A stretch of DNA of 64,000 nucleotides from Rhodococcus pseudokoreensis (GCF_017068395.1 NZ_CP070619.1:1860001-1924000), one strand, 5' to 3'; shown: positions 26,323-35,200, counted from the stretch's first letter. Notes: a model not told the origin generated them from the sequence alone. Made by a program: numbers and translations.

Positions 26323-29300
26323 TCACGGCTCGAGGTGATCGACCACGCCCGTGACGTCGTGCGAGAGGTCCACCGAGGAGTCGGTGTCGCCGAACAGCGA
26401 ACCGTCGGTGTCTGCGTGCAGGCCCGAGTCGGCGCCGAACGCGTTGTCCGCGTCGATCGACGACCAGGTGTCGGCGCCGGTGTCGACGGCACCGCCCAGG
26501 GTGGATCCCAGGCCGCCGGCGATCGAACCGGTGGTGTCGGCGACTGCGCCGCCGACCGCTCCGAGGTCCGCGGAACCGTCCGCGCCGGCGTCCGCACCGG
26601 CATCCGCGCCGGCAGATCCGCCACCCGCGACCGAGCCACCGGCGGACGCTGCGCCGTCGAGGGCACCGCCCACTGCGGCTCCGCCGTCGACCGCTCCACC
26701 GACGGCACCGTCGAGGGCGCCGCCGACCGAGGTGCCGAGGGATCCGAGACCGCCCACGCCACCGGACAGTCCGGCGCCGAGGTCGGCGGCCGCGTCGGTG
26801 GTGGCGTCCAGGCCACCGGTAAGACCGGCGGTGGCGTCGACGGCGCTGTCCACGCTGCCTTCGAGTCCGCCTGCCACGTCGCCGCCGATTCCGGCAGCGG
26901 CGTCCACGGTGCCGCCCAGACTTCCGCCGACGTTCGCGGCCGTGTCCAGAGCGCCACCGACCGTGCCGCCCAGGTTGGCGGCCGTATCCAGGGCGCCACC
27001 GACCGTGCCGCCCAGGTTGGCGGCCGTGTCCAGGGCACCGCCGAGGTTCGCGTCCAGGCTCGCACCGGCGTCGGCGACCGCGCCGACCGAGGCGCCTGCC
27101 TCGCCGACCGCGTCCACGGCACCGCCGACGCTGCCGGTCAGTGCCGAGCCGAGGCCCGCACCGGTTTCGAAGATTCCGCCGAGACCACCGGTGAGGCCGC
27201 TGGTCAGACCGGCGCCCAGGCCACCGGCCGTGTCCAGTCCGCCGACCAGGTTGGTTCCGAGGCTGCCGCCCAGGTCCGCTCCGGCGTCGGCAACCGCGCC
27301 GACACCCGCCGCGACACCGGCACCGATGCCGGCCGCAGCGTCCGCGCCGCCCGCCACACCGCCGCCGACGGCGCCGCCCACGTTGCCCGTGACGTCAGTG
27401 CCGACGTCGAGCAGCCCGCCCAGCGCGCCGTCGATGCCGCTGGTCAGGCCACCCGCGAGACCGGTGCCCGCGTCGAGCGCACCGTCGAGGGCGCCGCCCA
27501 CGCCGGCTGCGGCGTCGAGTCCGAGGTCGGCGTCCAGAGCGGAGTCGAGATCGAGGCCGCCACCGGCCTCCAGTGCCGTTTCCAGTGCGGAACCGAGGGT
27601 CGCGCTGAGGTCGCCGTCCGCGCCGAGGACGCCGCCGAGAGCGGTGCCCAGCGTGCTGCCGATGCTTCCCTCCGCGCCGAGGACGCTGTCGAGGTCGAGG
27701 GCGCCGCCGGTCTCCAGCGCACCGCCGAGCACTCCGCCGAGGGCCGCGCCGAGATCGGCGCCCGCAGCGCCACCGGCACCGAACGCGCCGCCGAGCAGAC
27801 CACCCAGATCGGTCGCCCCGCCGAGGTCGACTCCGCCGTCCGCGCCGAGCACCGCGTCGAGCGCCGCACCCAGGCCTGCGGTGGCGTCACCGTCGACTCC
27901 GAGCACTCCACCCAGCGCGCTGCTGATCGTGGTTCCCAGATCGGCACCGGTGTCGAGGACACCGCCCAGCCCGAGGCCGCTCTCCAGCGCGCCGCCCAGG
28001 ACCGTTCCCAGGTTCGCGCCTGCGTCGCCGCCCAGACCGAGGGCACCGCTCAGCGCCGTGGTCAGTTCCGACGTCAGTTCGCCGCCGAGGCCGAGGTCGC
28101 CGCCCAGACCGAGGTCCAGTCCGCCGTCCAGCAGACCGCCGAGGTCGATGCCCGTCACGCCGCCGGCGCCGAGTGCGGCGTCGAGGGTGCTGCCCAGTTG
28201 CGTGGCCAGGCCACCGTCCAGCCCGAGGGCGCCGCCGAGGACCGTGCCGAGTGCGGCGTCCAGTCCCAGACCGCTGTCGAGTGCACCGGACAGTGCGCCG
28301 CCGAGGCCGCCGTCCAGGTCGAGGGCGCCGCCGAGCAGACCGCCCAGGGCTCCACCCAGGTCACCACTGACGTCGCCGCCGGCGCCGAGGACGCCGCCGA
28401 GGATGCCGCTCAGCGCGCCACCGAGGCCGCCGTCGGCTCCGAGCACGGCACCGAGGTCGAGTCCGCCGCCGGCACCGAGCACGGCGTCCAGCGCGGTGCC
28501 GAGACCGGCCGTGAGGTCGCCGCCGACTCCGAGTTCGCCGCCGAGCAGACCGCTCAGGGCACCGCCGAGGCTGCCGCCCGCACCGAGGATCGCGTCGAGG
28601 TCCAGTCCGCCGCCCAGGTCCGCGATCGAACCGAGCGTCGCGCCGAGCGCGCCGCCGAGGTCTGCGCCGAGGTCGCCGCCCGCACCGAGGACACCGCCGA
28701 GCGCGCCACCGAGGACCCCGCTGAGGTCGGTGCCGAGGACTCCGCCGAGCGAACCGGCGACGTCGCCGAGCAGGTCACCGCCGAGCAGGCCGTCGAGGGT
28801 CGCGCCCAGTCCGCCGCCGGCGCCGATTGCCGCGTCGAGGGCACCGCCCAGCGAGCCACCGAGACCGGCGTCGACACCGAGCACGCTGCCGAGGGTCGTT
28901 CCGAGCACGCCACCGAGGTCGAGGCCGGCACCGAGTCCGGCGAGGATGTCACCGTCCACGCTGCCACCGAGGTCGACGACGCTTCCGAGGGCGGCACCGA
29001 GAGCCGCACCCAGCTCGGCGCCGAGGTCGCCGCCGATGGACAGTGCCGGCGCGAGGATCCCGGTGAGACCACCTGCCACGTCGACCACCGGCAGGGCCGT
29101 GATCGCCGCGGTGAGGGTGGTGCCGAGCTGGGCCGTCAGGTCGGTGCCCAGACCGAGCACTCCGCCGAGGGCTCCGCTGATCACGGCGCCGAGGTCGAGT
29201 GCGCTGCCGAGGTCGAGGCCACCGGTGAGGGAGAGTGCCGCGTCAAGAGCCGCACCCAGCGCGGCACCGAGCTGCGCACCGATCTCGCCGCCGATCTCCA

Positions 29301-29730
29301 GTGCGGCACCGAGCGCGGCGCTCAGACCGGCCGCGAGTTCCGCGGCGAAGTCGAAGTCGCCGCCCAGGCCGGCGCCCAGACCGAGGCCTGCGCCGGCACC
29401 GATACCGACCGCACCGCCGAGGCCGCCACCGAGACCGAGGCCGGCGCCCAGGCCGCCACCGAGTCCGCCGCCGACACCCGCGCCGAGACCGCCTGCGACG
29501 TCACCGACGACGCCGGCACCGGCGTTGACGATCGCCGCCAGATCGGCTCCACTGCCCGCGAACAGACCCGACTCCGCGACCAGGGGAGCGACGGAGACGA
29601 TGTCCGCGTGGCTCACACCCTGCAGGCCGGCAGCGCACAGCGCGTCGGTCGGGTTGGCGCAGTAGGCCGCCGCAGCCTGCTCGTCGCGAAGAAGGCCGAG
29701 GATGAAGTCGAGGACGGCGTTGGTAGCCAT
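26323..29730 (-). CDS. iniB: IniB-like giant Gly/Ala/Leu/Asp repeat protein
   Basis: A 1135-residue protein. The first 50 residues form an IniB-like helical head (MATNAVLDFILGLLRDEQ, then CANPTDALCAAGLQGVS and DIVSVAPLV). The rest is degenerate repetition of units such as GGVLGAGGDLGADLGGALG, with hydrophobic residues at regular spacing and almost no Lys or aromatics. The C-terminus becomes acidic (DSSVDLSHDVTG). It is about twice as long as I recall mycobacterial IniB being. ATG at 29730 with AGGAGAG upstream; the frame beyond is untranslated leader. There is no signal peptide. Role unknown; low-complexity structure suggests a fibre, gel-like or surface-active element. It is first in iniB-iniA-iniC. 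Confidence 0.85.
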   Translation of the reverse strand: MATNAVLDFILGLLRDEQAAAAYCANPTDALCAAGLQGVSHADIVSVAPLVAESGLFAGSGADLAAIVNAGAGVVGDVAGGLGAGVGGGLGGGLGAGLGLGGGLGGAVGIGAGAGLGLGAGLGGDFDFAAELAAGLSAALGAALEIGGEIGAQLGAALGAALDAALSLTGGLDLGSALDLGAVISGALGGVLGLGTDLTAQLGTTLTAAITALPVVDVAGGLTGILAPALSIGGDLGAELGAALGAALGSVVDLGGSVDGDILAGLGAGLDLGGVLGTTLGSVLGVDAGLGGSLGGALDAAIGAGGGLGATLDGLLGGDLLGDVAGSLGGVLGTDLSGVLGGALGGVLGAGGDLGADLGGALGATLGSIADLGGGLDLDAILGAGGSLGGALSGLLGGELGVGGDLTAGLGTALDAVLGAGGGLDLGAVLGADGGLGGALSGILGGVLGAGGDVSGDLGGALGGLLGGALDLDGGLGGALSGALDSGLGLDAALGTVLGGALGLDGGLATQLGSTLDAALGAGGVTGIDLGGLLDGGLDLGLGGDLGLGGELTSELTTALSGALGLGGDAGANLGTVLGGALESGLGLGGVLDTGADLGTTISSALGGVLGVDGDATAGLGAALDAVLGADGGVDLGGATDLGGLLGGAFGAGGAAGADLGAALGGVLGGALETGGALDLDSVLGAEGSIGSTLGTALGGVLGADGDLSATLGSALETALEAGGGLDLDSALDADLGLDAAAGVGGALDGALDAGTGLAGGLTSGIDGALGGLLDVGTDVTGNVGGAVGGGVAGGADAAAGIGAGVAAGVGAVADAGADLGGSLGTNLVGGLDTAGGLGAGLTSGLTGGLGGIFETGAGLGSALTGSVGGAVDAVGEAGASVGAVADAGASLDANLGGALDTAANLGGTVGGALDTAANLGGTVGGALDTAANVGGSLGGTVDAAAGIGGDVAGGLEGSVDSAVDATAGLTGGLDATTDAAADLGAGLSGGVGGLGSLGTSVGGALDGAVGGAVDGGAAVGGALDGAASAGGSVAGGGSAGADAGADAGADGSADLGAVGGAVADTTGSIAGGLGSTLGGAVDTGADTWSSIDADNAFGADSGLHADTDGSLFGDTDSSVDLSHDVTGVVDHLEP
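26935..27060. repeat. 42-bp tandem repeat inside iniB
   Basis: Three copies starting at 26935, 26977 and 27019, the last diverging at its end. They encode the 14-residue unit GGALDTAANLGGTV. They are the most homogeneous part of the repetitive iniB gene and imply recent expansion by slippage or unequal crossing-over. Confidence 0.7.
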
Positions 29731-30088
29731 GGCAATCTCTCCTGTGGTCGAGGTTCGGGGAGTTCGGGTGGCCACCACAACTGCTGTGACGGCGAGTGAA
29801 ATACACGTTATGGATCGGCGGCCCCCTTCCCAACGGGGCGGCGCCCCCTACTCACCGGCCCCGGTATCGGGGATCTCCCATCGGGGGTCGGGCCCCCGCC
29901 GTTAGGGGGTAGGGGGGCATTAGGGGATCGGCCCCGTAACTGCCGTCGACCTGCGCATCGGCGTAACGAAACGGCCGCCGCACGCGACAATTCGAGTGAC
30001 CACGACGGCCCCGGCCGTCACATACGACGGCGGCACCGTCCGTCTGACACAGGCGGCGTGACGCCCGCCCGGACCACAGGAGTGGAAC
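29731..30088. promoter_or_regulatory. Divergent control region iniB / hsp70-like
   Basis: A 358-bp gap between divergent genes. It is rich in G-tracts (GGGGG runs at about 29880-29935) and GC dyads (around 29890-29910). It carries the element shared with the second ini cluster at 29791-29814. No gene was found in it. The LuxR-type regulator encoded at 31923 is a candidate to act here (inference). Confidence 0.5.
29791..29814 (-). promoter_or_regulatory. Element shared by both ini clusters (copy 1)
   Basis: On the minus strand: TCCATAACGT, 6 nt, CACTCGCC. The same pattern with one change (CAGTCGCC) occurs at 47112-47135, upstream of the first gene of the second ini cluster and in the same orientation. 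It lies about 60-85 nt before the iniB ATG. It may be a core promoter or an activator site. Confidence 0.5.
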
Positions 30089-31915
30089 ATGGCTGCAGCG
30101 CTCGGCATCGGTGTCGGATCGGTCAACACGGTGGCCGCCGTCGACACGGACGGGGCGAGCGTGACGGATGCCGCCGACCTCACCGTCCTGTCCCGCGCAA
30201 GCGTTCTGCACCTCTCCCCCGACCGCGCACCCCTCCTCGGCGGCGACGGCGGCGAACCGGACGCCGTGACGGTGTCCGACTTCGCGAACCGCGTGGGCGA
30301 CCCGGTCGGGATCCTCACCGACGACGGCTCGACCTACTCCGGCGAAGACCTCGTCGCCACCGCCGTGAGCTGCATCGTGCACGAGGCGGCATCCGGCAGG
30401 CACGGTCTCCCGGCCACCGTCGTCGCCCACCCGACCGTCTGGCCGCCGTACACCGTCGGGGTCCTCGCCGACGCGCTCGAGGAGGCCGGCGTCGCGGACG
30501 CCACCCTCGTGTCGGAGGCGCAGGCGGTGATGACGTGGCTCGAACGGACCCGCGGCACCCTCGGCGACGCGCTGACCGTCATCTACGACCTCGGCGGCAC
30601 CTCACTCGACATCACCCTGTTCCGTTCGGACGCACACGGCACGGAGACCGGCGTCCTCGGCAAGCCGGTGCGGTCCGAGGACTTCGGCGGCGCCCACTTC
30701 GACCACGCCACCATGCAGTACGTCCTCGGCAACGTCGCCGAGGAGTTCGGCGACATCGACCCGTTCGCCCCCGACACCGTCGCCGCGCTGACCCGCCTGC
30801 GGACCCGGTGCACCGCGGCGAAGGAGGCACTGTCCTCCGACACCGAGGCCACCATCGGCATCGAACTGCCCGGCATCTCCACCGATGTGCGCCTCGTCCG
30901 CTCGGAACTCGAAGACCTCATCCGCGAACCCCTGCAGGACTCGGTGACCCTGGTCCGCGAGAGCATCCACGCCGCCGGTCTCGAATCCAGCGACGTCACC
31001 CAGGTGGTGCTCACCGGTGGCAGCGCCGCCATCCCGCTCGTCGCCGAACTCCTGTCCGCGGAGCTGCGGGTTCCCGTCGTCGCGGCCGAACGTCCGGGCC
31101 ACACCGCCGCCCTGGGTGCGGCGCTGCTCGCCGCCGACCGGGATGCGGGACGCGCCGCCGCCCCGACCGTCGCGCGGATGCCGGTCGTCGTTCCCACCGC
31201 CGCGCCCGCGTCGGCAGCGCCCGCCGCCGCCCCGGCTGTCGAGTCGGACGCCGACACCGTCGTCCTCCCCGCCCGGCCGCCCGCACCGAGACCCGTCGAC
31301 CCCGCCCCCACCGGGATGTCGCGCAAGAAGAAGGCCGGGATCATCTCCGCGTCCGTCGCCGCCATCGCCCTGCTCGCCGCGGGCGGGCTGTCGCTCGGCA
31401 CGGCCTTCGACGTCGCACCGGCGTCCAGTTCGGGTTCGACCACCTCGCAGTCGTCGGGCACGTCGGCGGGTGCGGCCGCCACGTCCGGTGTTCCGGCGGA
31501 GGCCGCCGCGACGGGCGCCGTCGCACCCGGCACCGAGGCCGCGGGTGTCGCCGCCGCGACCGGGGTTCCCGGCACCGCGGCCGGCGTCGCGACTCCGGTC
31601 GCCGCACCCGGCACCGTCCCACCCGGCACCGTCGCACCTGCCGCGGCCCCACCGGTTGCCGCGGCGCCCGGCACCGCCCCGGCCCCCGCCGCCGCGGCGC
31701 CTGCACCGGCACCGGCACCCGCTGCTCCCGCACCGGCACCTGCGCCCGCTCCGGCACCGAGCGTTCCGTCCGACGGCGGCGCCGCGATCGCCAACACCAT
31801 CGTCGGTGGTGCCGGCGCGGTCGGCGACACGGTCACCGGGGTGGGCGACACGGTCGGCGGCGTCGTCGGCGGAGTCACCGGACTGGTGCCCGGCGTCCTC
31901 GGCAACGGCGGATAG
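30089..31915 (+). CDS. Membrane-anchored Hsp70-like protein with Pro/Ala-rich outer tail
   Basis: A 608-residue protein in three parts. Residues about 3-355 are an Hsp70/actin-type ATPase domain: degenerate phosphate-1 (LGIGVGSVNTVAAVDT), phosphate-2 VIYDLGGTSLDITL (about 164-177) and adenosine motif VVLTGGSAAIPLV (about 307-319). A Pro/Ala linker leads to one transmembrane helix (about 416-436), preceded by RKKK, which predicts a cytoplasmic N-terminus. The outer part is about 165 residues, mostly Ala/Pro/Gly/Val. There is no Hsp70 substrate-binding domain. GGAG precedes the ATG. It is divergent from iniB and co-directional with the LuxR-type gene 7 nt downstream. Role unknown; it may sense or couple envelope state. 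Confidence 0.85.
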   Translation: MAAALGIGVGSVNTVAAVDTDGASVTDAADLTVLSRASVLHLSPDRAPLLGGDGGEPDAVTVSDFANRVGDPVGILTDDGSTYSGEDLVATAVSCIVHEAASGRHGLPATVVAHPTVWPPYTVGVLADALEEAGVADATLVSEAQAVMTWLERTRGTLGDALTVIYDLGGTSLDITLFRSDAHGTETGVLGKPVRSEDFGGAHFDHATMQYVLGNVAEEFGDIDPFAPDTVAALTRLRTRCTAAKEALSSDTEATIGIELPGISTDVRLVRSELEDLIREPLQDSVTLVRESIHAAGLESSDVTQVVLTGGSAAIPLVAELLSAELRVPVVAAERPGHTAALGAALLAADRDAGRAAAPTVARMPVVVPTAAPASAAPAAAPAVESDADTVVLPARPPAPRPVDPAPTGMSRKKKAGIISASVAAIALLAAGGLSLGTAFDVAPASSSGSTTSQSSGTSAGAAATSGVPAEAAATGAVAPGTEAAGVAAATGVPGTAAGVATPVAAPGTVPPGTVAPAAAPPVAAAPGTAPAPAAAAPAPAPAPAAPAPAPAPAPAPSVPSDGGAAIANTIVGGAGAVGDTVTGVGDTVGGVVGGVTGLVPGVLGNGG

Positions 31916-31922
31916 AGCGCCG

Positions 31923-33878
31923 GTGTCCTCGCTGCCCTCACCGCTTCCTCCCACCGAACTCGCGGACCTCGACGGCCCGCAACTCTCCGCTCTCGCACTG
32001 GTTCTGCTCGGCAGCGACCTCGACGAGACCGTGGTCGCCCGGGTACTCGATGTCGAACCCGACCGCGCCCGCGCCGCAGTCGACGCGCTCCGTTCGGACG
32101 GCTGGGTCGACGAACGGGACACGCTGGTTCTCGATCGCACGCATCTCACGACGACGCTCGGCGAGAACCGCCTGCACACGCTGGCCCGCCGCCTGCTCGC
32201 CCATCACGTCGACGGCGGAACGCTCACGCTGCCCGTCGCCCGCGCGGTGGCCGCGACCGGCACACCCAGCGACGAGCTGAGCCAATTCCTTTGCGCCCAG
32301 GCCGAACTCGCCGAACCGGCCGTCGCCGTCGCGTTGTACGCCGAAGCCGGACGGGTCGGCAGGCTCCGCGACGGCGCCGTCGTCGCGCATGCCGAGGCGA
32401 GCGCCCTGAACGGTGACCTCGACACCGCCGTCGGCCTGGCCGATTCCGTCCTCGAACGATCCGCGACCGTCGACGGTCCGGAACTCGCTGCGGCCGTGCG
32501 CATTTCGGCAGCGGGCGCCGCGTTCTGCGGCATGATCGACCGCAGCGCCGAACTGTATGCCTGGCTCGGTGCGGACCGGGCGGGCGCCGACGCCTCCGTC
32601 GCCGCCTCCGTCCTCGTGGTCGCGGGCCGGCTCGACGACGCCGAAGCCGTCCTCGCGACGAGCGCTGGCGCACCCCCCACCGCCGCCACCGCCGGCGCGG
32701 CCCTCGTCGCGACCGGACTCGTGCAGTCGGTGTCCGCGTCCGCGAATGCGGCACTGAACTCACTGACCCGCGCCCTGTCGCTGCCCGGCCGCGCGTCGCG
32801 GCCGCGGATGCTGCCCGACTCCCCCGCCGCGATCACCGCCCTCGCCGCACTCCACTGCGGCGAACTCGCCCACGCGGACGCCGTCCTCATCCGCGCCCGG
32901 GACGCTGAGCGCCCCGGCAGTGTCACCGCGAACCGGCACCAACTGCTCACCGCGTGGACGTCGATGGTCCGCGGCGACCTCACGTCGGCGCAGTCCCGGC
33001 TCGACGGTCTCGACGCCGCGACGATGCACCAGCGCGATCTGCTGTTCGTCCACGGCCTGCGGGTTGGGCTGGCGCGGCGCACCGGCGACAACGCGGCGCT
33101 GCTCCAGGCGTGGGCGGGCGCGCAGGGGGTGCTCGCCGAATACTCGGTGGACCTGCTGAGCCTGCTGCCGCTCGGCGAACTGTGGCTCACCGCGATCCGC
33201 GTCGGCGAACCCGGCCGGATCACCCACCTCGTCGAGGACGCCCGGTCGTTGCTGCGGACCCTCGGCGAACCGGCGATGTGGGGATCGGCCCTGCACTGGT
33301 ACGGCGTGCAGGCCTCGATCCTCGCCGAATGCCCCGCCGATCTGATGCCGCACGCCCGCGCACTCGGTGAGGCCGCCAAGGTCAGCCCGTACGCGTCCGG
33401 GCTCGCCACCGCCGGTCGCGCCTGGCTGCGCGTGCTGCAGGGCGACATCGACGCCGCCTCCGTCGAGGACGCCGCCCGCACCCTCGACCGGATCGGCCTG
33501 CCGTGGGACGGCGCGCGCCTCGCCGGTGAGGCCGCGCTGCGCGCCTCCGACACCAGGGTGGCGACCACCCTGCTGCAGGTCGCGCGGGCCCTGCGCCAGC
33601 CGACGTCCGCCGGCAACGGCGCCGACTCCGCGGTCGTGCCGAGCCCGAACACCCCGGGGTCGCTCACCGACCGCGAGGCGGAGGTCGCCGACCTGCTCGT
33701 CCAGGGGCTGACGTACCGGGAGATCGGGTCGCGCCTCTACATCTCCGCGAAGACGATCGAGCATCACGTCGCCCGGATCCGGCGGCGACTGGGCGCCGGG
33801 TCGCGCTCGGAACTGTTGTCGATGCTGCGTGCGATGGGCCACGGGTCTGCGGCTTCGCCACCCGTGAGTACTTCTTAA
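31923..33878 (+). CDS. Large LuxR-type transcriptional regulator (candidate ini regulator)
   Basis: A 651-residue regulator. The N-terminal 60 residues look like a small helical domain (SALALVLLGSDLDETVVARV). The middle is TPR-like helical repeats with no clear Walker motifs. The C-terminus (about 579-640) is a LuxR helix-turn-helix (LTDREAEVADLLVQGLTYRE, then SAKTIEHHVARIRRRLG). The GTG at 31923 lies 7 nt after the Hsp70-like gene stop, so they form an operon. Position next to iniBAC suggests an IniR-like role; in mycobacteria IniR (Rv0339c family) activates iniBAC. That assignment is inference. Its stop codon lies inside a 50-bp palindrome. Confidence 0.8.
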   Translation: MSSLPSPLPPTELADLDGPQLSALALVLLGSDLDETVVARVLDVEPDRARAAVDALRSDGWVDERDTLVLDRTHLTTTLGENRLHTLARRLLAHHVDGGTLTLPVARAVAATGTPSDELSQFLCAQAELAEPAVAVALYAEAGRVGRLRDGAVVAHAEASALNGDLDTAVGLADSVLERSATVDGPELAAAVRISAAGAAFCGMIDRSAELYAWLGADRAGADASVAASVLVVAGRLDDAEAVLATSAGAPPTAATAGAALVATGLVQSVSASANAALNSLTRALSLPGRASRPRMLPDSPAAITALAALHCGELAHADAVLIRARDAERPGSVTANRHQLLTAWTSMVRGDLTSAQSRLDGLDAATMHQRDLLFVHGLRVGLARRTGDNAALLQAWAGAQGVLAEYSVDLLSLLPLGELWLTAIRVGEPGRITHLVEDARSLLRTLGEPAMWGSALHWYGVQASILAECPADLMPHARALGEAAKVSPYASGLATAGRAWLRVLQGDIDAASVEDAARTLDRIGLPWDGARLAGEAALRASDTRVATTLLQVARALRQPTSAGNGADSAVVPSPNTPGSLTDREAEVADLLVQGLTYREIGSRLYISAKTIEHHVARIRRRLGAGSRSELLSMLRAMGHGSAASPPVSTS

Positions 33879-33908
33879 CCGCCGGCGGTTAACAAGTACT
33901 CACGGGTG
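33859..33908. terminator. 50-bp near-perfect palindrome (terminator or operator)
   Basis: Outer arms of 15 nt (CACCCGTGAGTACTT and complement) enclose a perfect 18-bp palindrome (TTAACCGCC/GGCGGTTAA). Only one pair of positions (C opposite C) is mismatched. It includes the TAA stop of the LuxR-type gene. As RNA it would be a very stable hairpin; as DNA it has nested dyads typical of protein binding sites. Confidence 0.6.
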
Positions 33909-33998
33909 CCGGATGTAACCATTCGACCGCGGGAGGCGACACACTGTGCACATGGTGCGATGATGCACCCCTCTGAACCGTGCCAGTAAGGATCTTCC

Positions 33999-35162
33999 AT
34001 GACCACCGGAGTCGGACTCACCGTCGGCGATTCGGTTTCCACGGCGGTGGTGACCGCTTCCGGAACCGACGTGAGGACGATCGAACACCCGTCCGTCCTG
34101 TTCACGGCCCCAGACGGCACCGTGCAGCTCGGCGACCCCGGCACGGAGTCGACGGGCGCCGTCCGCGACTTCCTCGCACGCGTGGGCGAGCCCGCGGGCA
34201 TCGAGTACGCGGGTTCCCTGACCCGCGCCGAGGACCTCGTCGCGACGGCGATGTTCTGCCTGTTCCGGGAGGCGTCGGACGGACTGTCCGGGACGGTGAA
34301 GGTCACCGCGACCCATCCGTCGGACTGGGCGCCGGAGATCGTCACCAAGCTGCGTGAATCGCTCGATTACATGGGTCTGGGCGAGGCGACGCTCATCCCG
34401 GAGTCGGTGGCGCTCGCCGCGTCGCCCGAGTCCCCGGCCCACGGCGCGGCGCTGCTGGCGGCCGGGTTGGCGTTGACCGACGAGGACACGAGCGCCGACA
34501 CGGAGTCGATTCCCGTCGTCGAGGCCCCGCTGCACACCGCGTATTCCGCCGTGACGGCGGTGCCGGCGGCCGCTGCTGCTGCATCCGCGGACGCGTTTCC
34601 GTCGGCCGAGACCGAGGCGTCCACTCCGGCGAGCACGCCGACCGCACCCGCCAAGCGCCCCGACCGTCGGCCGCTGATCATCGCCGGCGTCGCCGCGGCC
34701 GCACTGGTGGTGGCCGGTGGGGCGGTCGCGTTCGCGCTCACCGGCAACGGCAGCACCGCGGTCCCGTCGATCCAGGACGCCCAGACCGCGGCGGTGACGA
34801 CGACGACCACGCGACCCACACCGGTCGCGCCTGCGGTGTTCCCGACGGCGAGCACGCAGGAGGTGGCCGTGACGACGGAGGTGGAGGCCCCGATCCCGGT
34901 CGCTCCCCCGCCCGCGCCGGTCGTGACGACATCCGTGTTCCCGCCCCCGCCCCCGCCGACGACGACGACCACGACGACGACGACGCCGGTGATCACCCTT
35001 CCCTCGATCACCACGGTCCCGCAGACCACCACGACGACGACTGCCGCAACGACCACGACGACTTCGTCGGAGACGACCACCACCACGACGACGCAACCGC
35101 TGGCCGCGACCACCACCACGACGACTCCGGTGCGGCCCGCGCTGAAAACGCCAGGTCAGTGA
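33999..35162 (+). CDS. Truncated Hsp70-like membrane protein with Pro/Thr-rich tail
   Basis: A 387-residue relative of the Hsp70-like protein at 30089. Residues 1-140 match lobe I of the ATPase fold (GVGLTVGDSVSTAVVT, DFLARVGEPAGI, SLTRAEDLVATAM, LGEATLIPES). The sequence then jumps to the last helix of the domain (SPAHGAALLAAG), so the phosphate-2 strand, lobe II and adenosine motif are absent and ATP hydrolysis is unlikely. A transmembrane helix (about 225-247, after KRPDRRP) and an outer Pro/Thr-rich tail with poly-Thr runs follow. AAGGA precedes the ATG. Possibly a regulatory or scaffold partner of the full-length paralogues. Confidence 0.8.
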   Translation: MTTGVGLTVGDSVSTAVVTASGTDVRTIEHPSVLFTAPDGTVQLGDPGTESTGAVRDFLARVGEPAGIEYAGSLTRAEDLVATAMFCLFREASDGLSGTVKVTATHPSDWAPEIVTKLRESLDYMGLGEATLIPESVALAASPESPAHGAALLAAGLALTDEDTSADTESIPVVEAPLHTAYSAVTAVPAAAAAASADAFPSAETEASTPASTPTAPAKRPDRRPLIIAGVAAAALVVAGGAVAFALTGNGSTAVPSIQDAQTAAVTTTTTRPTPVAPAVFPTASTQEVAVTTEVEAPIPVAPPPAPVVTTSVFPPPPPPTTTTTTTTTPVITLPSITTVPQTTTTTTAATTTTTSSETTTTTTTQPLAATTTTTTPVRPALKTPGQ

Positions 35163-35180
35163 GGCTTCGATCACACCTCC

Positions 35181-35200
35181 CGGACAGGTCGACCCGTCCG
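35181..35200. promoter_or_regulatory. 20-bp palindrome upstream of serine protease gene
   Basis: CGGAC-A-GGTC and GACC-C-GTCCG form a dyad with one mismatched pair, 19 nt after the previous stop and 75 nt before the protease ATG. It could be an operator or a weak terminator. A second dyad (GGAATCC/GGATTCC, 35236-35258) lies next to the ribosome binding site. Confidence 0.4.

Noticed and set aside
26335..29799. Very long open frames antisense to iniB (over 1100 codons in two frames)
   Set aside because: They mirror the repetitive, codon-biased iniB gene, have no ribosome binding site, and their products (for example Thr/Glu/Val/Ala or Pro/Arg-rich) have no recognisable fold.
34367..35119. Minus-strand frame rich in Val/Gly opposite the truncated Hsp70-like gene
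   Set aside because: It is the complement of poly-Thr and Pro codons in the plus-strand gene; hydrophobic runs arise from ACC/GGT pairing and there is no start signal.
34950..35130. Simple ACG/ACC repeats resembling a microsatellite or CRISPR-like array
   Set aside because: They are in-frame Thr codons of the tail; there are no spacers or regular direct repeats.
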